From the NCBI GenBank assembly GCA_029532415.1, contig JAQOTA010000044.1, forward strand, positions 434,001-498,000: 64,000 bases of DNA, read 5' to 3'. The translations under genes and the position numbers were made by a program. The notes beneath the pieces are model-generated. The model did no database searches. It was not told the origin of the DNA and saw only the letters and a list, made by a program, of their open reading frames with translations. Of this stretch, positions 44,930 through 58,114 are shown piece after piece; within the stretch, counting starts at the first letter, position 1, and each line of letters starts with the position of its first letter. The stretch is from Marasmius tenuissimus (taxonomy: Eukaryota; Basidiomycota; Agaricomycetes; Agaricales; Marasmiaceae).

Positions 44930-46351
44930 TTAAATGCCGTAGAGTACGCTTACACTGAGCTGAGGTCGACCATAGCCGCCACAGTATCCACGCAGGAGAC
45001 GATGGAGCAATGCCATGTAGCTACTCAATCACTGGTCTCACAAGAGTATCTGCGTCATTTGAGAGATATGTTTCTGGAATTCGATTGCTTCTGTGCGCGT
45101 AGCTATCTCTGCTCGTGATCAATTTCAAACAGTCTATTAGTATTCGGTTTGTGGCGAAAGGCGTGGTATTCGATTCCGATTGGCGGTCGCGACACCTCTT
45201 GCTCGTAATCATGGTACTCAACCCGCGGTTTTGATGACCACACTCATTCCCGTAAGTTGAATCTTGTCCTGCACCCTACTAATAGTAAGTAGTACGAGTT
45301 TCACTGAGGTTTTGTTGGAAATTGTATTTCCGAACTCCCGAGGTCCGACTCTGCCGCCGGCCCGTGCCATAGATTTATGATGATGCCAAACATGACACAA
45401 ACAAGCCCATTTTTCTCGACCACGACCATGACCATGCGCGACAGTGGCGACTTCAACTAAGGTTTCGATATATAGCAAAACGAGAGGAATGCCGGGTTCA
45501 ACGAGAACTGTCATTTCCGACCCATTCTCGGAAGCAGAATCTCAACCGAGACTCTCATCTCTCCATCGATTTTGAGTAGGTAGTGGAGTGTGTGGTCTAC
45601 CCATGTTCAGCTTGGTTTCCTCTGTATTCACGCCATGTGTTTTCCCAACCTTTGCTAATTGCGGTGCTGTCAAATTTCAATTCTCGGTACCATCCCGAGC
45701 TACAGGGGGTCTCAGGGGGTCTCGAGCTCTGGTTTATGCAGTGCCGAAGGTTTGTCTCTCAGCTTTGCTCTTCCTTTAGTACGGCTTGCTGACTCGTACA
45801 TCTTTCGGAGCGGGGTATAGAAGAAGTTTGGTTTTGACAGAGTGAATCAAAAGGTTTACTTGCCTCCCTATACTTGTCAAGGAATTGATCATATACGACG
45901 CGTCGTCGAGCTTTTACGCTACGAGCCAATGCACCGTTGCATGCTGAAAATTACTCGTCGTGACCGATTGTGTTTGAAAGCCTTTGACTGCCGCCTCCAC
46001 ATTTGAATTCTGATTCTGTAGTGATACTGGACGACGATCAGTATGCACTAGCTTCGCGGGGTGAGCGCGCCTACGCCCTGCCTATATTCGTCAAAGGCAA
46101 AGAATTGGAGCTGTCGAAGGGAGTACTAGGAGAGGGGCGGTAGAACCGCAAGCCTAAACGCCAAAGTAAGCATTGTCAGCGCCCGATCTCTGTTATAAAT
46201 ATCTGAAGAGCTGTGGATTGACGAATTCGGCATATCCATTACATTCGTGGGCTTTGACATACCAATCGGGTTGGATCAGTGACACAGGTTGTACACAGCA
46301 TATTAACAAGTCAATAAGGCATTCTGCTTTCTTCCTTTGCGCTTCCCCACC
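44930..46351 (+). other. Intergenic with short copy of unit gene 2 at 45392
   Basis: 45392-45460 starts MTQTSPFFSTTTMTMRDS in the conserved context GCCAAACATGACACAA and stops after 22 codons. Segment 45690-45830 resembles 42060-42200 (upstream of copy 2), so the duplicated block includes this leader region. A TTATAAATA box near 46192-46200 precedes copy 3. Confidence 0.45.
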
Positions 46352-48621
46352 ATGTCCGGAACGTCCTTCTTCGACCACACATTGAAACCGACATTGTTCC
46401 ACCCCTCTTTCGTTGCAGCAAATGTCATCAATCACAACTACGCTTATACCGGGAGATCTGATGGGTATCAGGGTCAATCTACATCCCTCTTCGAGAGACC
46501 GAGCGGCCAGCTGGGTTCGGTATGTGGCTTGTCTTTGTTTCTGAATGCGAATGGCTTATAGACATACGGATTAGCGACTCAAGACTGTCGATATAGGGGA
46601 TATATTTATGAGGAGAGAGGTCTCCTCGAGGGTGATAGACGTTATGACGAAGCCCAGTGTGAAAGGACGGACTTTAAAGCTCACAAATCCGTTCCGAGCT
46701 AGGGTTATTCGCCAACGCCAAGCGAAATTCGCAAAGGTCCGAAGGACTGTTCATGTCGCCGAAATCTTACAGTTTGGGGACAGGCCATTCACGGTTGTTC
46801 AATTCGAAGCTGAAGATCCGAATGATCAAAACCAGCTCGAGCTAGCGGTGCGTAGATCATCTTGCATCACGAACGACAATAGCTGAGTTACACTGGATTA
46901 GATACGGAAACATATTTCCGAGATCTCTTCATTGAGCAGGTAATTAAGTCTTGGAATTTGTTCCCTAGCATGATAACGAATAATACCGTTCGCCCCCAGA
47001 ACGATACACTTTCCTCAGCTTTTTGCAGCTGGTTCCTCGGAAATACCTGCATTGATATACCACGACGGTCCGTAACCTCGCGGTCCTTTCTGTGTAATAC
47101 CTGCTCACGGTTCCGCTACAGAGCTCGTTTTTGCCTACGAAATTTTAGAAGACCTCACCTATCCACCGATCGTCGACGCATATATATCTTATCTCTTTGT
47201 GGGCGCATTGAAAAATGATGTCTTCAGACTCACCGTTCGGCTGACTTGAGGATTCGTATCAGCATGTCACATACTACTATTTCGACGAATGTTTTCTCAC
47301 AAAGATTTCAGTGCAGGTGAGCACACATATGGTTTTGGTTGAGCTTCAATGTCGAGCTAATTCACACCCTCAGCTCTCCCCCTCTCGGAAGGATTGGCTC
47401 TTCAATTTGCACACGGGAACATTTCATTTCGACCTCACTTCTAACTATCGTAGTCCATCTAGCGCAGACAGCTTAGGAGACCGTTTGCTTCCCTCAAAAC
47501 CTATCGCTCTCCCTAGTAACGCTGCAAGGAATCCACCTCTCGTTCCTCGATCAATCATACAGCATCTCCAGAACCAATTCTCCGACTACCTGATCTCAAT
47601 TGCGTCATTAGGACAGATGGAATGCATCAAAAGTCTTTCCAACCTTCTCATTGCACACCCTTACCTTGTCATTGGTTCTGTTATCAATATCGAGAAACCC
47701 GGCATTATAGGCCATTTTTCACCGCCAGATACCAATTTTGAGATGGCTTGGGTCTGCCTAACGCAAAATCATGTCGACTTCGACTGGCATCAGTTTTACG
47801 GGTTAGGTATGAGACATTTGTTCCTAATAGGGCGTCATATGAGCTTAACAGGATCTCTGTTCAAGGTCGTTATCGTGTAGACCTGTCCTACAGCGAAGAG
47901 ACGGAACCTTTTAAGATGCATTTGGGCTTCAAACTTCAACTGACTGACTGGAGCGCGGCGCGCGTTTCCTACCTCAGTCAGTTAAGTGGGCTCCTCGATG
48001 ACGACTCGGACTGGGATGATCTCGGTAAGGATCTCTCATTGCACAACGTTGAATCTGATCGCTTTCTCAAGTTTTTGTTGATCGAATAGGCTTTGTTCTG
48101 TATGGAGACTACGAATCCAACCCATTGACATATCCTACCCCAGTATATCTCTTCGTTCCTCCCGTACCGCTAAGCCAGGAGAACGGCGTTCCTGCCCTGG
48201 CCCTACCTTTACCTTATCGTATTTTCTACTGGTCTCTGGATCCAGAGGGAAGGACGTATATTCCGGAGAAGGACTGGGAACAATACAGAATTCCGAGGCT
48301 CAAAACAGAATTAAGCCTGGGATCCTTTTGGCACCCGCGGTACTATGAGGCCGTCAATGAATTCTTTCGTATAGAAAATCACGATCCGGAGACGTATGCA
48401 AGGGATCGTGGTTATCCTGCGCTCCAAAAATGCGAGGTTTGCGTTTCTACCACCCGGCCTATTCCTCACTTTTGTATGTCTGCCAGGGCAAGACAACCGA
48501 TTCCCAGTCGTCGAAGAGGGTAGGGAACCTACTCGCTATCCCACGTTGAAGGGTATGGGCAGATCGTACGAGGAGCCACTGATTTGGAAGCCGCACGTGG
48601 GTGCTCCTCCTTGCAATTCGT
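46352..48621 (+). CDS. Ten-exon repeated gene, copy 3
   Basis: Best-preserved copy. Exon 1 (46352-46519) reads MSGTSFFDHTLKPTLFHPSF. Exon 2 (from about 46576) reads LKTVDIGDIFMRREVSSR. Exon 3, KHISEISSLSR, ends at a normal GT donor where the other two copies use GC. Following exons are TIHFPQLFAAGSSEIPALIYHD, ELVFAYEILED, YYYFDECFLTKISVQ, WLFNLHTGTFHFDLTSN, and then HQFYGLG where copy 1 has a stop. They continue with RYRVDLSYSEETEPFK, YLFVPPVPL...FYWSLDPEGRTYIPEKDW and TYARDRGYPALQK. The last exon starts near 48487 with NRFPVVEEG and EEPLIWKPHVGA; its stop TAG is at about 48619-48621. No function is known. The exon ends are consistent across copies, which supports the model. Confidence 0.75.
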
Positions 48622-49537
48622 AGACTCTGCTGAGCTGAAATTGACCATACTCGCCGTAGTACTTACGGAGAAGACGATGGAGCTTCGGAGTTTAGCTGCT
48701 CATCCCGGATCTTTGAACGGAGCCTAGCGTCATTTATATTATACTCGATCGTCGTACATACGACCACAGGTACATCGAGTGAAAGCCACTTCGACCAAGC
48801 GAAACAGGAAAGCAGAAAAAATCTTCATCTCGTGAATCTATGCCTTAACAATGTGCCAGGAGTACATGAACAGCTATGGCACAGGAAGTGGGCGGGTGGA
48901 TGACTTCTGCAGAGGGCTCGGGAACATCACTCCCGCATATACTCACGCCATGGCCACGAGCGAGTAGCTGGGAGCGAGATAGTTGGGGAGGAAATGGCTT
49001 GGCGGTCGAGGGGTTGTTCTAAAACGAGCTGTTGAAAATTCTGCGATATTAGAGGAGGCCAGAGTGCGTGTTTGGGTCGATTCTGTCCAGAATTGTGGGA
49101 ACAGCCAGAATCGACATCGATTCTGTCAAGGTCGATTCTCTGGGTCAAATCAACGTAAATTTGATTGTTACGTACTGATTGCCTGCGGAATCAAAGTGCG
49201 GGTGGTCAGATTAGAAGTTGATTCTAGTCGAAAATCGGGTCCTTGGAATTCAGAATCGACCTGACTCCGCACTCTATTATCTGCTCCAAGAGTGGGTCGT
49301 TCGTGTTATTGCGTTTCGATGATTTTTTTGTGTTTATATGCCTGTAACTCTGCCACAAAATCAAGGTTTTGGCTCTTTTTGTACTGCCCATTTGTGAAAG
49401 TGGAGACCTGATCTTACACCCATGGAGAATGTGAAGGAACCTGTCGGAAATACCAGTATTTCCGAATTCCCGAGATAAGACTCTCCCACCGGTCCGCCGG
49501 TCCGTGTCGGATTTGCAAGGGCAGGACATTGCCAAAC
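48622..49537. other. Intergenic with an inverted repeat
   Basis: 49061-49275 has imperfect inverted ends (AGAGTGCG...GGTCGATTCTG and the reverse) and at least five copies of GTCGATTCT/AGAATCGAC. It is probably a MITE remnant, but I find no convincing target duplication. Nothing else is supported. Confidence 0.4.
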
Positions 49538-50281
49538 ATGACACAAACAGACCATTTCTTTGACCGCGACCACCTGACACCATGCGCAACCATCCCAATG
49601 TCATATCATCCTTCCGTACATCCTCGTAGCTGCTGTCGGTGCTCCATCAATCGTGCCTCTCTCGGAATTCTGCGACCTGAAATCGAATATCTCCCAGAAA
49701 CCCCCCGCCATGTTGAGTGTGCTGTTGTCCTTATTAAAGTACACGTCCATTGTTGACTGACCTTCGTTATTCTATTTTGCCCAGGCCGCAGAAGTTGAGT
49801 GGAAGGGAGCATACCTCTGCACTTGTCGAGCACAGTATTGTCACTTTAGTTGGCCAAACAAGAAAGCAGGGCGGCCTCCAGAATTTTGGTGCCGACGGGT
49901 TTGTGGGGTTTTCTTATTCTTCCTTGCTTGCGGTGCCTTTGTACGTCGTTTTACTCGAGGGATGACTGCTGTATCTGATGGCCTGTAGGGATTCGTACCC
50001 GAGCGTTCACTTTTGGGATGTTGTTTTGCATCTCTACAGATTCTGGAACGTACAAGTCAGATGGACAGATACGCGGTATAAGACCCAACGGGATTCTTGG
50101 ACGACATTCCTGGTGCGGCAAAACTCTGACGAGAGATCCTCTTGCATACTGAACATGTCGATCTGTAGGTTAAGATCAGACCGCTCCTTCTTGCAGATGA
50201 CCGTAGCCCGAGATATGGCTTTCACTGGTGGCCCATACGCGCAACTCATTCGCCGCGGAGTATTCAGCGATAGGCTAATTT
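49538..50281 (+). CDS. Unit gene 2, longest copy (unrecognised)
   Basis: It starts at the conserved context GCCAAACATGACACAA. Exon 1 reads MTQTDHFFDRDHLTPC, with a Cys pair (RSCCRCS), to about PETPRH. After an acceptor at ~49788 the next exon has GAYLCTCRAQYCHFSWPNK and a hydrophobic VFLFFLACGAF before a GTACGT donor at about 49939. A distal segment near 50196-50281 ends RRGVFSDRLI. The other copies (25421, 29373, 45392) are broken soon after the start, so this is the only candidate functional member. It always lies downstream of the ten-exon gene in the same orientation. Cys-rich plus hydrophobic composition might suggest a small membrane or secreted protein (inference). No family is recognised. 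Confidence 0.4.
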
Positions 50282-52803
50282 GACGTGGTGATTGGGGCGC
50301 TCTAGGGTATGTTACGAGTAGTTCTCCATTGGTATTGAGATTGATTCTTCGCCAATAGATCCCTGTGGACAAAAGAGGACTATGGCTGATCGTGAACTGT
50401 CCCCAACGTGGCTTTCTTGACTCACGTACCCTTGCCGAACTACTGGCAGCGCACAGTTCCTACTTTTCACCGGTACACGAGGTGGGTACGTTCTGACTTT
50501 CTTCTCTGAGTCGATACAACGTTAACATCCTCTACGTTTCGACCAGCCGTCAGATACATCCCAAAAACAAAGCGGAAGACTGGCTCATCTATACTGTGTC
50601 CCCCATGGCCCACATTTCCTTCGATTTTGTCCACCATCCCCGTGCACGTTGTCCGAGATCCAGAAAGGGTTTCTCCCCTCTCGGTTCAGTATCGAAAACG
50701 CCTGGCCTGACCTTGAACGCACTACTGCCTCTATTCTCTATGTCGCAGGATCCGATTCGCGTCATGTGTCTCGCCTCGCCCTGCCGATTGTCGATCCCCC
50801 GTGTTCTTCTTCACTACACCACACCATTGCGCTCGCTTCTACATTCATCGTCTTCTGCAACATTACGGCGGCCACAGCCCACGAACGATCGCAAAGCTCT
50901 TGCTCTGTATGGAAGCAGGTCTAGCCTCTACCACTGCCACTGGCCCCGGTTCCATCTGAAGGGTTCGAAGTCGCGTTGCGAGCTAAACCTCTAGGGTAGA
51001 AACGACGGGATGTACGAGGTGGGGGGGACAACGAAGAGGCAGATGGAAGAGGGTTTCATGGCCGGGATTGGGATGATGAACACGAATAGGAGTGGAAACG
51101 GGCCTGGGGAGATTTGTGGGTGTGCAGATCCTCTGGGGTGCGGCTCCGATGCTCGCTCGAGGGATCAGGGCGTCCCACTCAGAACCAGGCGCAACTATTA
51201 TACAGCCCACACTGGCGTCAGCTGATGCCCATTCTTTGCCTCCCCAATTCCCAACATCCTCTTCCCAGCCTGCTTCTGCATCGCTCCTATTTGTGCAGCC
51301 ATGTCGATACCCCGTCAACAAATGGAGGAAGCCCATTCTGATCCTGTCGGCGGTGCCCAACCCCCCAGCTCGCAGCCGCACCGTTACTCGCCAGTCATAA
51401 TTTTGGCAGTGAGGTCATGAATTCCATCAGTAGGCGTATCCCCAAACCGAGACGCATTCGCGATCTCTTTCGGTGTGGTTGTGTAGGAGAGGAAACCAAC
51501 AGCAGGCGATGGGGAGGAATTGCCGCTGTCAGCATGGCCCTTTCTTGATTATCTATCCACGACTCTCAGATCGCTTTTTTCTCCCGTCTTCGCCGCTAGC
51601 CCTCAGGAGCTCGGTCTATAGACGACCATCCAGTTCTTTTTGCATACGCATATTCGTGTTATGGTTCACTGCCCCCTCGTCCTCCTATCCTACTTTTCCT
51701 GGGTTCGGTCTCGGCTTCGATGGAAAATTTGCCAAGTGAAGGAATAGCAGTTGTTCGAGTGCCTGTGAGGAGAACGAAGGGACCCTGGGAACTCAAGACA
51801 CGGAGCCCTTCCTCTCGCCGAGCTAGATGTCTTCGCGAGAGGTTTGGTGAAGGTGGTGCAGACGCTTCGCAGTGTCATATTCGCCCTCGGAGAAGACGTC
51901 AGGTCAAGATTTAGGCTTAGAGTTTGAAGGTTCGTCATTATCCCTTCTCTCGTTCTTTTTTCGTTGACTAAACATCGCGATTCGCCAGATATACACTGGA
52001 GGTGTGGTACCCGGCGACTGCAATGGAGTGCTTTTCGCTCGTGTTAGCTGGCTGCACCATGGGGTATCTATCTTTAGCCTATCATTGGCGTTTTAGAATG
52101 CGTATTGGTTCGTCCCGACAGCCTGGAGATTTCTCAGTTTTCAGTCGGGGGCAGATGTGTTCTTGGGGTGTCTTTGAGCCAGAACATGAGGGTGGGACTC
52201 TGACCTTGACTATCTCACTAGTACGGCTTGCTAATTCGATCTTGTTATTCAGAGAAAGCAATGGCGTGCTCCTAACGATAGGAACTTGAACGAAGCTGTT
52301 TCTTTGCGAGTTCATGAATATGAACTTTCCGATCTTTCTGATATTATATGTCCAGCCGCCCATTATTCTATACAAAGAATCGTTACCGAAGTGGAGAACA
52401 ATGCTTTAGTTCAACTGAATGCCCGTTATAGCTCTGACCGTGTATGAACCTTACTCTGTGATAGTCTATAGCCGGCGAATGAAATGCTCTCTGGCGTTCT
52501 TTTAATCATGTAGTGCAGTTCGGCTATAATTGATTGTTTTATGTTCCCCATCAAACGCTAAAGCCCATTGCCTCTATGAACAGCGCTCGTGACTCATTGT
52601 TCTCGTCTTCGACCGTGGCAGTGTCGCATCACGGTCATGGTTCCTTTTGAACCTCCACGACGCGTCTTTCATCTTCCTACTTAAACCATACTTCGACGCC
52701 CTTCTCTCTTCCTGACCATCACGTTCTCTATTTCTCAGACTCGTCGTTTCTCCTCTTTCAATCTCTTCCTGCCTCTTTTCTTTCATTCTCGTAACAACAC
52801 GCG
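50282..52803. other. 2.5-kb stretch without recognised gene
   Basis: Several open frames up to 132 codons exist on both strands (for example 50596-50994 and 50983-51381 minus), but none carries a motif or splices into a longer product. Pieces near 52200-52260 resemble 45770-45830. The stretch is likely eroded duplicated sequence. Confidence 0.35.
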
Positions 52804-54618
52804 ATGCCACTCAGTTCGATGCCACCCGTCGCACCTCAACCGCTGGTTCGGTCAAACTCACGTTTACATTCGCGAAAGTTCTCGCCAGAAATCGTCTCAA
52901 GAATATTCTTCTTTCTCAACCTCGAGTATTTATCCTCACGGATCCAAATCCCACTCAGCTTCGCGCTCGTCGGTCGAGACTGGTTCTCGGCATGGCTTCC
53001 GTATGGTTGGAAATCACTGAAGAGGCTCGGTCGTATTTTAGGTGTTTTGGAGGCAGTAGAGAGGGGGGAAATCAAGGTACGTTCGCTAAGATACCTCGAT
53101 TGATACCTCAGTATTCTAATGCCGCATGCACTACAGGCCAAGTACACACCACCGCCAGAGGTTTGGACGCGTTTTGAGCGCGTTTACGCGCCCCATTTGC
53201 AGAAAATTGTCATTGAGAAATATTCCCTTCACCAAGACATGGCTCGGAAACTGTTCAGGTTGTTCAGACGTCGATATCCGGACGCTACCACGTTCCCCCC
53301 TCTCGCACCGCCAGAGAATACTTCACTCTGCCGCATATTTCCTAACCTTCGAACCATCCGTATCGACTATCTCTCTTGGGCCGACAATGAATCCACGTCA
53401 CTTAATATGTTCAAGTTCGCCTACCTCATCTCCCATCCATCCGTCACGCAGTTCTCCCTTCGAGAACACGACCATGACCTCAAAAGGTTGGGTATCACAT
53501 TCGACTCTTACAACTTCTTGGGTTACACCTACTCAGTCGGCGGTGGCACTGGTGTTATCGAGGCCCACATCGGTGATTTCGTCGTTCGCGGACCTACCAG
53601 GTACAAGAAGTGGATGGCCATTCTCGCCGGGGCATTCACAAAGACAAGTGCGAAATGTTTCTACCTTCCTGAGATTGGGAAGGTTAGAAGGGCTATTCGG
53701 GCACGGGGATATATCAAGGAAAGCATTGTGTTCAATCATGCGGTTCATCCGTATCAGGGTCTCCCGGAGCACGTCGACGTCAAGCAAATCCCGGTACTGT
53801 ACAACCCATTTCGGACGTTGGCAAAGGTGGACTTGCAGATTGGGATCTACGAGGCGATCGAATTCATCTCTTTGTTGTTCAAAAGCGATGGCTCGTGGGG
53901 GAAGGAAAAGGGGTACTGGCTGCTCCGGGGTATTCGTTTCGAGTTGAAGTTCCCTGATCCTTACCGAAGGGACATTCGGTTGTTGAAGAAGCTATTCGAG
54001 GGCATATCGACTTGCGCGCCTTTTGTCCAGGAACTCAGGATCATTGTGAAAGCGGGGGAGCCTTCCATAACCAGCACAGTATCGACACCGAAAGAGCTGA
54101 TGTCGAAGCACGAGTTCAAGGTCACCTCGGACGTCCTTTGTGCTTTGGAAAGGTGTCCCGGGTTGCGGATATTCGAGTTTCGGGATTTGTATCCTCTCCT
54201 GATCAATAACGTCGATCTGGAGATGCTCATACATTACTGGACCGAGCTACGAGATCTCAGTCTAGCTCCTCTACGCCGGGATGCCTTTGTCCAGTGGGAG
54301 GAAGGAGGTCGAATGAGGCGCTCGAGGATGGTCAAATCACTTGGTCTGGATGCGCTGAAGGTTTTGGCGAGACGGTGCCCGATGATCGAGAGACTCGCGT
54401 TATTATTCGAAGGATCGCTCACGGTTGATGAGGTAGAGGCGTGGGTACGGGAAGACGAAGGCGCCGTGTATGATTGGGCGGCATTGGAGAGGCTGAAGCG
54501 ATTCAAGTGGGCGACGTTTCCGGTCGTTCGTGAAAAGGAGGGAAGTTGGGTATGTTTAGTGGGATGTCGAGGTAGGAAGGGAAAAGAGATGAAAGGTATA
54601 GTGGAGCTGGGTGGGTAG
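52804..54618 (+). CDS. F-box-like protein
   Basis: Two exons, 52804-53076 and 53137-54618, joined by a 60-nt GT-AG intron in phase 0, giving about 584 residues. The N-terminus holds an F-box-like segment (residues ~26-65), RKFSPEIVSRIFFFLNLEYL followed by FALVGRDWFSAWLPYGW. The remainder is a long leucine-rich repeat-like region with segments such as CRIFPNLRTIRIDYLSW, CPGLRIFEFRDLYPLL and LKVLARRCPMIERLALL. In this class the F-box binds Skp1 and the repeats present substrates to the SCF ubiquitin ligase; neither is shown here. The gene is intact, unlike the F-box gene at 10.8-12.2 kb. Confidence 0.75.
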
Positions 54619-55267
54619 GGGCGTTACTGAGAGGCGTTGAAAGTTTTGCAAAATTGTCTGTCGGGGACTGTAGTTGATTATAATTTGAGCCCAGTGTAGT
54701 AGTCATTGTCAAGTCGTATCCCTCGGTTTCTGACTTAAACGGGCATGTATATGACCGATACAGAGGTTCAAATTTGAGCGGAAGGATGGTTCTCGATTCT
54801 CATAGATATTAAGCCCCTACGTTCCCCACATTCGAAGCTAAAAGGTTATAGATCTGGATCTAAGTTGGTTGAACGCTAATGCTGGCGCCTATCATCAATA
54901 GGGATTCCAGCAGCCAGCTTGGTTGATCGGGACTCGGGAGCGCTAGTCGCCTTGTTCTCTTCCCACCATGTTCTCTTCTACAACCCGACCCAACTACACT
55001 CAACCTCAACAGAATATATGGTCGTTATGCCCCAAGCTAGAGCCTCTCACAACGACCTAATATTCCACGCCGATCAGCGCCCAGTCTCAGCGGTTACGGG
55101 GATCAGGGGATCAGCTGAGATCTTGGACAGTAGGCATCGCACCATTTCAACATCTATCATTATATATATGAGCTACACTGCGTCTGTAATGCAGCTTTTC
55201 TGCCCACTTTGCCAACTTGTCGCTAACACACGATTCAACCAACCATTCTGACTCCCAGCGACCTTCA
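54619..55267. other. Intergenic, no supported gene
   Basis: A 110-codon frame at 54919-55251 lacks motifs. It contains the 5' flank of the DUF6535 gene. Confidence 0.4.
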
Positions 55268-57404
55268 ATGGAGACAACAGAACGCCGTGCCAACGAAGGG
55301 TCACACCCAGGTCCAGTAAGTTACTTATCTTAGCATGTCTTGGGGAACTGCGAAATGACCTGTTATGTTCAGTCTGAAAATCTCAATTTCAGCGACAAGG
55401 AAAGAATAAATGTAAGAGCATGGATAGCGACAAATGAATGACTCACAACTTAACCGACTTCACAGGCTACGCTGAACGATCCACCCCCTTACAAGCCATC
55501 GCTTGGGAAATCATGGGAGATGTTGATGGGTCAGGTCAAGAAATACGATGACGATTTGGTGCAAGGATGGAAGGAAGATCTCGACACCCTTCTAGTTTTC
55601 GTGCGTTCACCTCAATTGGCGGCCTGTTACAGAAGATGCCTAACAAATTGACCAGGCTGGTTTATTCTCAGCGGTGGTGACTGCTTTCGCAGTGGAGTCG
55701 TATCAACAGTTATCGGAAGATCCGGCAGAAACGACTGTGGCATTGCTCAGGCAGATCTCTCAACAACTCAACCAACCGAATGCCACCGCGTCGATTTCCC
55801 CCGAGCAGTTTGAACCATCCCCCTCGAACGTCCGAATCAACTGCTTTTGGTTTCTTAGTCTCATTCTGAGCCTAACCTCGAGCCTTTTTGCACTTCTATG
55901 CAAGCAATGGCTCCGAGAGCATCTACGCGATACGAATACCCGAACTCCGGGGGAGGCACTCGCACTTCGGCAGTTGCGCCACGACAGCTTTAATAACTGG
56001 AAAGTGCCCAAATTTCTCGCCATTCTCCCTGTCTTACTTGAAGTTGCTCTCCTCCTCTTCTTTGCCGGTCTATTGGAGCTCCTCTGGACGCTCAATGCTC
56101 TTCCTCTATTTGCAGTTGGGGCCGCATCCATCGGTCTTAGTGCTGTAATGTACTTCCTCACCACTATCCTTCCCGGCATGAACATCCTCGGTATTATAGC
56201 CTCGGAGATTACCAATCGTCGGGACCTTTTTGGATTCTACCAATCCGTCTGCCCATATAAATCCCCTCAAGCGTGGGGGATATTCCGTCTGATGGGTAGA
56301 TTCGTGACCATCCGGTACCGGTGGTTCCAACCAACCCAGCTCTCGAAAACTTTCTCTGCGAACTACACAGCAGCCATGGACATTATGGATGACTGGGCTG
56401 CTGTTGACTTTGACATCACGAAACGATCTGAAGAGCGAACGAACGGGCTGCGTTTCATGTACCAGTTTCGGGGACTTCGATGGTTCATGTCTATGTTCCG
56501 GGATATGCCATCCATGTGGCCTTTCATCCAGACTGTCCTCGAGTCTTTCGATGCCAAGGAAATGTTTCCCGTCGTGTTCGTCCATTGGGCTGGTCTCTAT
56601 ACATGGACCGAGCCTACTCAGGAGGATATCCCCGAGTTAGTTCAAGGAGGCCTTCTTACAGAAAAGCATAACGAACTGGGACTTGCCGTATCATCAGTAC
56701 ACGAAACACCATACCTCTCGGAATACCACTGGAAATGGTTGACTTCCGTTTATTGGTATCGTACCTATCTTGATTCTCACCACCCGAGGACAGATGAGGA
56801 TCTCTTGCATTTCCTGCGCTTAGAGATCCCTGTCACTCTGCGACTTGCGAGACGCAACAATCCACAGCAGACGAATATTTACTTCATTCTACCTTTCTAC
56901 CTTTCCGAGAAGTTATGGACTCATAGGAACGAGGAGGTTCGAAAATTTGGATTGGAGATTCTCAACATCTACCGGGAAGAATGGATCAGTTTCTGTGCTA
57001 GCGGCAGGATGGGTGAGAAGGATGAGAGGTTTGCCTTCATCGAGAGTTTTGCCAGGCATATCCTATCCAGCGTGGAAGAGACAGGCGCCAGTTCAGCGTT
57101 GATGACTTCTGAGAGTGGCATGGAGTTCATTCGTTTCCTGAACGACCAGATCATCGACTGTCGTCTTTTCCTTCGGGCAAAGGAGTTTGCTCCGTTGGCG
57201 ACTCCGAGGAATACCATTCTTGACCATTGGGCTTCGGCGACGCAGAAACTGAATGAACGCTTACCCCACTCGTTTTTCCGAGCCATCCCTCCACGTATGA
57301 CGCCCCTTGCAAACTGGAACTCTGTCCCGCTTGTAAACTCTAGCACTTCCTCGCTCAATAACACATCGGATGTATACAGACCGTTAGACACCGACGTCTC
57401 TTAG
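55268..57404 (+). CDS. DUF6535 domain membrane protein
   Basis: Four exons in phase 0: 55268-55315, 55373-55411, 55466-55600 and 55656-57404, about 656 residues. Exons 3-4 carry the DUF6535 signature: SWEMLMGQVKKYDDDLVQGW, then EDLDTLLVFAGLFSAVVTAF and FAVESYQQL. Hydrophobic segments follow, INCFWFLSLILSLTSSLFAL before LCKQWLREHL, and two or three more between residues ~200 and 250 (LPVLLEVALLLFFAGLLEL, GAASIGLSAVMYFLTTILPG). The long C-terminal region is soluble-looking and unassigned. The family is confined to basidiomycetes and has no known activity. Splice sites are all canonical and no lesion is seen. Confidence 0.88.
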
Positions 57405-58114
57405 ACGGTAAGAATCTTTATTTATTTCCCTCGAACATTTAAAGACTCCTCAACAGGTACTCATAATCCGGTAGTGTAAACTCTACGAGGTGCACCATCC
57501 GCGACGCACATTCCTCGCCCCATTTTTGACCCCATTCCTCCCTCTGTTTTTGAAGATCAAGCAGATTATTCGCGTTCCACGAGAATTTGAGTTAGTATCT
57601 GTTTCAGACTATCCTCGGTATAGATATAAAAGCTCTTACCGGGTTTAGAGTGACCCTCGTCGACCTGAAGACTTTCTCCATACCTGCTCTAACTCTCTCA
57701 TTAGGCCAGCGCGCATTCTGAATCGGTGCGATATTGAGGAACCTTCGAGTCCAAGGCTGAAGTACAGTCCTTCCATTATTGCCCGAGAGTCAGAGACCAG
57801 GCGATCTCCGTGGACAATGACCGGAGCTCATGCTCCTGGCTCGTCTTTCCGTGACTGAAATTTAGCGTAACACGCGTCGTAGATCATCCTCTGCCATTTC
57901 ATACTAACAATCATTGGCAAATTGGGTCCTCGAGTGTCGACACGCCCAAAGACGCGTTGATTGCTGCGTAAGAGGCGAGGAGTTTGGTGGGGTGGGGTGG
58001 TGGATTGCTCTGATTTGTGTGAACGTCGAGGGTAGTAGCAAAGGCAAGGCAATGGAGTGGGATTCTGTATAGGATAGCGGTTCGCGTTGGGAGGGGATGA
58101 AGTGGTAAGTGGCT
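57405..58114. other. Intergenic, no supported gene
   Basis: Only frames without motifs. The last bases (TGGCT at 58110-58114) should be one copy of the Gypsy target duplication, but the partner lies beyond the window. Confidence 0.4.
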
